A stretch of 64,000 nucleotides of DNA from a virus. The stretch covers positions 1-64,000 of the IMG/VR virus record IMGVR_UViG_3300031758_000017. One strand, given 5' to 3'. Below, piece by piece: positions 63,359-64,000 of the stretch. Under the pieces are notes generated by a model. It was not told the DNA's origin, ran no database searches, and was given only the letters and a program-made list of their open reading frames with translations. A program made the translations under genes and the position numbers. The first letter of the stretch is position 1. Every line of letters starts with the position of its first letter.

Positions 63359-64000
63359 ACAATTTTTCTAAATATTTCAATGATTCTTTCACAAGAATTA
63401 CCATCACCAAAAGGACAATCATATTCTGTTTGGAAATCGTTAATAATATCGTAAAAAATACCTTCTAAGTCAATGGGTTTTTTACATATAAAAGACGTTT
63501 TACCCAAGGACTCAGGTCTCTCAGTTTTTTCTCTACATACAATAACTTTCTTATTTAGGAACGACGCCTCTTCTTGAACACCCCCACTATCTGAAATTAG
63601 TAATTTACAGGATTTGAATTCCTCAATAAATTTATCATGGGTTAATGGTTCAATAACATCAACATGTGTCAATATATGTTTGTGTTTTATGACGTTTGGG
63701 TTTGGGTGTATTGGAAGAATGAATTTTAATTCAGGATTATTCTTTGCTAATCGATTGATAACATCAAACCACTCCGACATCATCTCATGATTCTCTCTTC
63801 TATGTAAAGTGATTAAGACTTTATTTTCGTATGTAATATTTTCTTTATTAAGATTATCTAATACGGTATTGCCAACTACAAAATTTTTACCCTGAACTTT
63901 TTCATTTTCTAAGTTCATCTTGTTACTTTCTGTTGGGCAAAGATTATAGTTTGAAATTCTACTAATTAACTGCCGATACATTTCTTCGGGGTAAGGGTGA
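63355..64000 (-). CDS. wecB: UDP-GlcNAc 2-epimerase, C-terminal part (truncated by window edge)
   Basis: The frame is open to the right edge: codons before the ATG at 63981 read HPYPEE, and PEE-x-x-R is a conserved word of the family, so the start lies outside. Visible words: LCPTESNKMNL, VGNTVLDNL, VLITLHRRENHE, LPIHPNPNV, DSGGVQEEASFL, VCREKTERPE. These are diagnostic for WecB-type non-hydrolysing epimerases, which interconvert UDP-GlcNAc and UDP-ManNAc. About 215 of the usual 360-380 residues are seen. First gene of the visible minus-strand cluster. Confidence 0.9.
   Translation of the reverse strand, partial: HPYPEEMYRQLISRISNYNLCPTESNKMNLENEKVQGKNFVVGNTVLDNLNKENITYENKVLITLHRRENHEMMSEWFDVINRLAKNNPELKFILPIHPNPNVIKHKHILTHVDVIEPLTHDKFIEEFKSCKLLISDSGGVQEEASFLNKKVIVCREKTERPESLGKTSFICKKPIDLEGIFYDIINDFQTEYDCPFGDGNSCERIIEIFRKIV

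Noticed and set aside
63979-63981. Minus-strand ATG as start of the UDP-GlcNAc 2-epimerase gene
   Set aside because: The codons before it continue a conserved family word (PEE-x-x-R), so the gene extends past the window.
56010-64000. Bacterial chromosomal glycan locus joined by misassembly
   Set aside because: Base composition, gene packing and the bidirectional terminator at the junction look the same as in the phage part. Not excluded without the right flank, but no sign of a break is visible.

Overview
The window reads as a piece of a large, AT-rich, T4-like tailed-phage genome. It carries a long block of virion/tail genes, a T4-type replication and recombination set (Rad50/SbcC-like and Mre11/SbcD-like subunits, a RuvC-like resolvase, a zinc-finger/Toprim primase, a PD-(D/E)XK nuclease), a phage sigma factor, a ClpP-like protease, a Dam-type methylase and a glycan cluster. 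Genes are tightly packed, often with 1-8 base overlaps, and no tRNA, rRNA, CRISPR array, insertion sequence or integrase was seen. A Bacteroidota host is inferred, not proven. The reasons are a 60-residue histone H1-like (Hc1) protein of the type common in that phylum, a primary-type (RpoD-like) sigma factor resembling theirs, and gene starts that lack Shine-Dalgarno sequences and are preceded by A/T-rich DNA.

Layout. Bases 1-10155 (+): six virion or baseplate-type genes, the last a 1414-residue protein with a tail/baseplate-like core. Bases 10246-26664 (+): one 5472-residue open frame, about 4900 residues of which are a low-complexity tract with Thr at nearly every second position (X-T dipeptides with X = P, N, V, L and others). 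It is capped by a small N-terminal domain and by Cys-rich beta-type modules. Bases 26709-35674 (+): further Thr/Pro-linker proteins with Cys-rich modules (one with a beta-propeller-like part) and a tail-collar-like protein. Bases 35713-44799 (+): RuvC-like, primase, Cas4/RecB-like nuclease, gp47-like, coiled coil, membrane protein, gp46-like, ClpP-like, and an overlapping spanin-like pair. Bases 44844-52064 (+): sigma factor, membrane proteins, a divergent amidase-like protein, possible scaffold/core proteins, the histone-like protein and several small genes. Bases 52045-52844 (-): two small genes. Bases 52882-56000 (+): a short basic Cys protein, Dam-type methylase, an AAA+ ATPase, thioredoxin and a glutaredoxin-like protein, ending in a bidirectional terminator. 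Bases 56010-64000 (-): an eleven-gene translationally coupled glycan cluster (GDP-mannose 3,5-epimerase-like, two FkbM-type methyltransferases, seven glycosyltransferase-type proteins including WavE-like and GT-D types, and a truncated UDP-GlcNAc 2-epimerase).

The most striking system is the combination of a mucin-like, Thr-saturated giant tail-region protein with several smaller relatives, and a phage-borne sugar-nucleotide and glycosyltransferase cluster. One testable idea is that the phage decorates its own Thr-rich virion fibres with glycans. The link is inference; the two halves lie 30 kb apart. Other points for follow-up are a strong candidate -1 frameshift on a ten-A run at 47046-47055, a recurring TATTTAT element just upstream of nine gene starts, and an amidase fold that appears to have lost its zinc ligands.
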